Below, in pieces: positions 61,686-64,000 of a stretch of DNA of 64,000 bases (its first letter is position 1; each line of letters opens with the position of its first letter). Below the pieces are notes generated by a model. The model saw only the letters and a list, made by a program, of their open reading frames with translations. It ran no database searches and had not been told where the DNA came from. The position numbers were made by a program, and so were the translations under genes. This DNA comes from Spongiimicrobium salis. GTDB lineage: Bacteria > Bacteroidota > Bacteroidia > Flavobacteriales > Flavobacteriaceae. The stretch is taken from the NCBI RefSeq assembly GCF_043678055.1, contig NZ_JBHEQA010000002.1:682001-746000 (forward strand), written 5' to 3'.

Positions 61686-62741
61686 ATGAAATTAAATATT
61701 GCCCTCTTGGCCGGAGATGGAATAGGTCCAGAAGTAATTGATCAGGCGGTAAAAGTGTCCAATGCCGTTGCCCATAAATTCAATCATGAGATTCAATGGA
61801 GCCCTGCGATTACCGGAGCGGCGGCCATTGATGCTGTGGGTGACCCTTATCCCGAAGAGACGCACCAAACCTGTGTGGAAGCGGATGCGGTGCTTTTTGG
61901 AGCCATAGGGCATCCAAGGTTTGATAATGACCCTTCCGCAAAAATAAGGCCAGAGCAAGGCCTCCTAAAAATGCGGCAGAAATTAGGGCTTTTTGCCAAT
62001 GTTCGTCCTACCTTCACTTTCCCTTCCCTCATTGATAAATCTCCCTTAAAAAGGGAACGTATTGAAGGAACGGATCTGGTATTTCTGCGGGAACTGACCG
62101 GAGGCATCTATTTTGGAAAAAGAGGACGGGAAGATAATGGAAATACAGCCTATGACACCTGTACATACACCAAGAAAGAAGTTCAACGCATTGCAAAAAA
62201 AGGTTTTGAACTGGCCATGAAGCGTTCCAAAAAGTTATGTTGTGTGGATAAAGCCAATGTGTTGGAATCTTCCCGTTTATGGAGAGAGACCGTGCAAGCT
62301 ATGGAAAAAGAGTATCCGGAAGTAGTGGTTTCCTATGAGTTCGTTGATGCCGTTGCCATGCGTTTGGTACAATGGCCAAACGAATATGACGTATTGATCA
62401 CAGAAAATCTTTTTGGAGATATTCTAACCGATGAGGCTTCGGTAATATCCGGGTCTATGGGCTTGATGCCCTCTGCTTCCGTTGGCACGCATAATGCCCT
62501 GTATGAACCCATACATGGGTCATACCCACAGGCTGCTGGAAAAAATATAGCCAATCCATTGGCTACGGTATTATCGGCTGCAATGCTCTTTGAAGATCAG
62601 GGACTTTCGGAAGAGGCCGAGGCGATCAGAAATGTAGTTCATAAATCCCTTGCCGAAGGCATGGTTACCGAAGATTTGGCCAATGGCAGTAAAGCCTACG
62701 GCACTAAAGAGGTCGGCGATTGGTTGGCCGCACATATTTAA
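61686..62741 (+). CDS. leuB: 3-isopropylmalate dehydrogenase
   Basis: 351 residues. Isocitrate/isopropylmalate dehydrogenase fold: LLAGDGIGPEVIDQAVKV, GAIGHPRFDN, RPEQGLLKMRQKLGLFANVRP, RELTGGIYFG, CCVDKANVLESSRLWRE, and the NLFGDILTDEASVISGSMGLMPSAS metal/substrate segment, then EPIHGSYPQAAGKNIANP. Oxidatively decarboxylates 3-isopropylmalate with NAD. Last gene of the operon, with a strong terminator 22 bp downstream. Confidence 0.97.
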   Translation: MKLNIALLAGDGIGPEVIDQAVKVSNAVAHKFNHEIQWSPAITGAAAIDAVGDPYPEETHQTCVEADAVLFGAIGHPRFDNDPSAKIRPEQGLLKMRQKLGLFANVRPTFTFPSLIDKSPLKRERIEGTDLVFLRELTGGIYFGKRGREDNGNTAYDTCTYTKKEVQRIAKKGFELAMKRSKKLCCVDKANVLESSRLWRETVQAMEKEYPEVVVSYEFVDAVAMRLVQWPNEYDVLITENLFGDILTDEASVISGSMGLMPSASVGTHNALYEPIHGSYPQAAGKNIANPLATVLSAAMLFEDQGLSEEAEAIRNVVHKSLAEGMVTEDLANGSKAYGTKEVGDWLAAHI

Positions 62742-62762
62742 CCCCAATTTTTAATACTCAAT

Positions 62763-62795
62763 AAAGCTGCAAAAATCGAGCATTTTTGCAGCTTT
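62763..62795 (+). terminator. Rho-independent terminator after leuB
   Basis: Fourteen-bp perfect stem AAAGCTGCAAAAAT (62763-62776) / ATTTTTGCAGCTTT (62782-62795), loop CGAGC, followed by TTTT. It probably also ends the convergent GH5 gene. Confidence 0.92.
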
Positions 62796-62833
62796 TTTTA
62801 TTGGATCAATTCTTTTAAAAAATCTATAGCAAT

Positions 62834-63982
62834 TTAATTTTTGGCATTGATTACGGCATCGGCAATATCCGGGCTTATCCAAGTTAGTGTCCTTCTATTA
62901 AAAATTCTGAAGTTTCCTCCATCATCCCACCAAATAGGCAGCATGCCACGGGATACGGCACCATTGGCATAATAGGTGGCATGTTCCAACCGATCGTTCA
63001 CTGAGGTTACGCTGCCAAATTCTCCCATAATCACCGGGATACCATTCGCAATGAATTTATCCCGTACCCTATCCAACTCCGCATCCAAAGCCTGCCGATC
63101 TGCATCGGTCCCCCAATCCCGGTCTTCTCCTAAAAGAGCATATTGAAAGGGAAAATAGGTATGGACAGATACAATAGTTCTTTGGTCGTTATTGGGAATG
63201 ACCAAATCATTCATGGCATTGGGATGGGTACTTGCAGCATAGGTAGGAATCATAATATGACGCTTTTCATTGTTTCCTCCTGTGGCACGGATAGCATCCA
63301 ATGCTGTTTTAAGGTATTGGTTCAGCACTACTCTTTCCTCTGCCGTACCTCCATTCCATTCCTGGGGTGTTCCTTCATGTCGGGGTTCGTTCAGAACTTC
63401 AAAAAGCAAAAAATCACTATAATTCCTAAAACGATTGGCTATTTGAGTCCAAACTTTTCCCAATCTGTCTCGTACGGTACTTGCATTTTCTGGAGTTGGT
63501 ACCGTCCATTCATTATCGTGATGTATATTCAAAATTACGTACATGTCATTGTCCAAGCCATAATTTACAATCTCTTCCACATGATCCATCCATGTGGTTT
63601 CTATAGTATATTCAGGAGGGTTCCCCGTATGAGATCCCCAGGTTACTGGAACACGCAGCGTACCAAAGCCTCTTTCCCGGACTTTATCGATCATTTCCCT
63701 GGAAGTAATAGGGTTTCCCCAAGCAGTTTCATCATCACCTGGTACATCAAGGGAATTTCCCAAATTCCAGCCTGTGGGCATCTCTGCAACCAATTGCATT
63801 GAGGTTAAATCCCTGAAAACACCTGGTTCTCCAGTAGGTTCTGGCATAGGTTCTGGTTGTGGGTCTTCCATTTCTTCAGATCGTTCTACACGAGTTACGG
63901 TGACCTGATCTCCGCCAGAGCATCCTATGAAAAAGAGTTGAAGTGATATGATAGTAAAAAATGATAAAAAAATATTGCGCAT
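62834..63982 (-). CDS. GH5-family (cellulase-like) lipoprotein
   Basis: 382 residues. Lipobox FIGC (Cys21), a short Pro/Glu-rich spacer (PEPMPEPTGEP, about 42-54), then a GH5 barrel (about 58-380): GWNLGNSLDVPG, GTLRVPVTWGSH, YVILNIHHDNEW, acid/base Glu199 in LFEVLNEP, and nucleophile Glu321 in VIMGEFGS, followed by GMLPIWWDDGG. Retaining endo-beta-glucanase, mannanase or related activity, placed on the cell envelope by the lipid anchor. No carbohydrate-binding module or sorting tail, and no SusC/D pair in view. Confidence 0.93.
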   Translation of the reverse strand: MRNIFLSFFTIISLQLFFIGCSGGDQVTVTRVERSEEMEDPQPEPMPEPTGEPGVFRDLTSMQLVAEMPTGWNLGNSLDVPGDDETAWGNPITSREMIDKVRERGFGTLRVPVTWGSHTGNPPEYTIETTWMDHVEEIVNYGLDNDMYVILNIHHDNEWTVPTPENASTVRDRLGKVWTQIANRFRNYSDFLLFEVLNEPRHEGTPQEWNGGTAEERVVLNQYLKTALDAIRATGGNNEKRHIMIPTYAASTHPNAMNDLVIPNNDQRTIVSVHTYFPFQYALLGEDRDWGTDADRQALDAELDRVRDKFIANGIPVIMGEFGSVTSVNDRLEHATYYANGAVSRGMLPIWWDDGGNFRIFNRRTLTWISPDIADAVINAKN

Positions 63983-64000
63983 GGTATTTCGTGTTTAAAT

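Noticed and set aside
62834..63982. A polysaccharide utilisation locus at the right edge
   Set aside because: A single GH5 lipoprotein without SusC/SusD, regulator or further glycosidases in the window is not enough.

Overview
The window comes from a chromosome of the Bacteroidota, most likely a marine member of the Flavobacteriaceae. The evidence is an AT-leaning base composition, Bacteroidota-type lipoprotein signals (several with Cys at position 21), DUF2911, DUF1080 and GH109 families, and a type VI secretion system (T6SS) of the Bacteroidota subtype (T6SS-iii). This subtype is recognised by TssN and TssO and by the absence of TssJ, TssL and TssM. I see no tRNA, rRNA, CRISPR array, transposase, integrase or relaxase.

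Bases 1-19.9 kb are mostly ordinary chromosome. They hold the end of a family 2 glycosyltransferase, an OmpA lipoprotein, a YciO/Sua5-type protein, a UvrD/PcrA helicase, an M20 amidohydrolase, a membrane-anchored FMN glutamate-synthase-like protein and a degenerate OmpA paralogue. A GH109 enzyme lies beside a sugar nucleotidyltransferase/kinase pair that looks like N-acetylhexosamine salvage. Next come a DUF1080 protein, two tandem patatins, an M1 aminopeptidase and RecG.

Bases 19.9-34.4 kb are one minus-strand series. Reading 5' to 3', a TraN-like (DUF4138) protein and a TraO-like small beta-barrel are followed by three very large lipoproteins. Each lipoprotein begins with a TraQ-like (DUF3872-like) N-terminus and continues into long arrays of Ig-like repeats (DUF5018-like, DUF5011/Cry22-like, Big_2, PKD). 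Two of the three share a 2.34-kb, gap-free, nearly identical, visibly GC-rich block. TraN, TraO and TraQ are the outer-membrane side of Bacteroidota conjugation machines, and here they stand without any other conjugation gene, directly next to the T6SS.

Bases 34.7-56.5 kb are the T6SS. On the minus strand are a PKD membrane protein, a first Hcp with its own terminator, TssB, TssC, a second Hcp, and a candidate pore-forming effector translationally overlapped by a multi-helix membrane protein (candidate immunity). Divergently, on the plus strand, are an NlpC/P60 lipoprotein, TssG, TssN, TssK, TssO, ClpV/TssH, TssE and TssF. After a 235-bp gap come VgrG, an unknown 311-aa protein, a DUF4280 PAAR-like tip, a 928-aa candidate spike cargo and a lipoprotein that may be its immunity partner. 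My main hypothesis is that the TraN/O/Q-like set is an outer-membrane or cell-surface annex of this T6SS.

Bases 56.5-64 kb return to housekeeping: a DUF2911/TPR protein, the leucine genes leuC-leuD-(IPMS/citramalate synthase family)-leuB, and a GH5 cellulase-like lipoprotein running off toward the window end.
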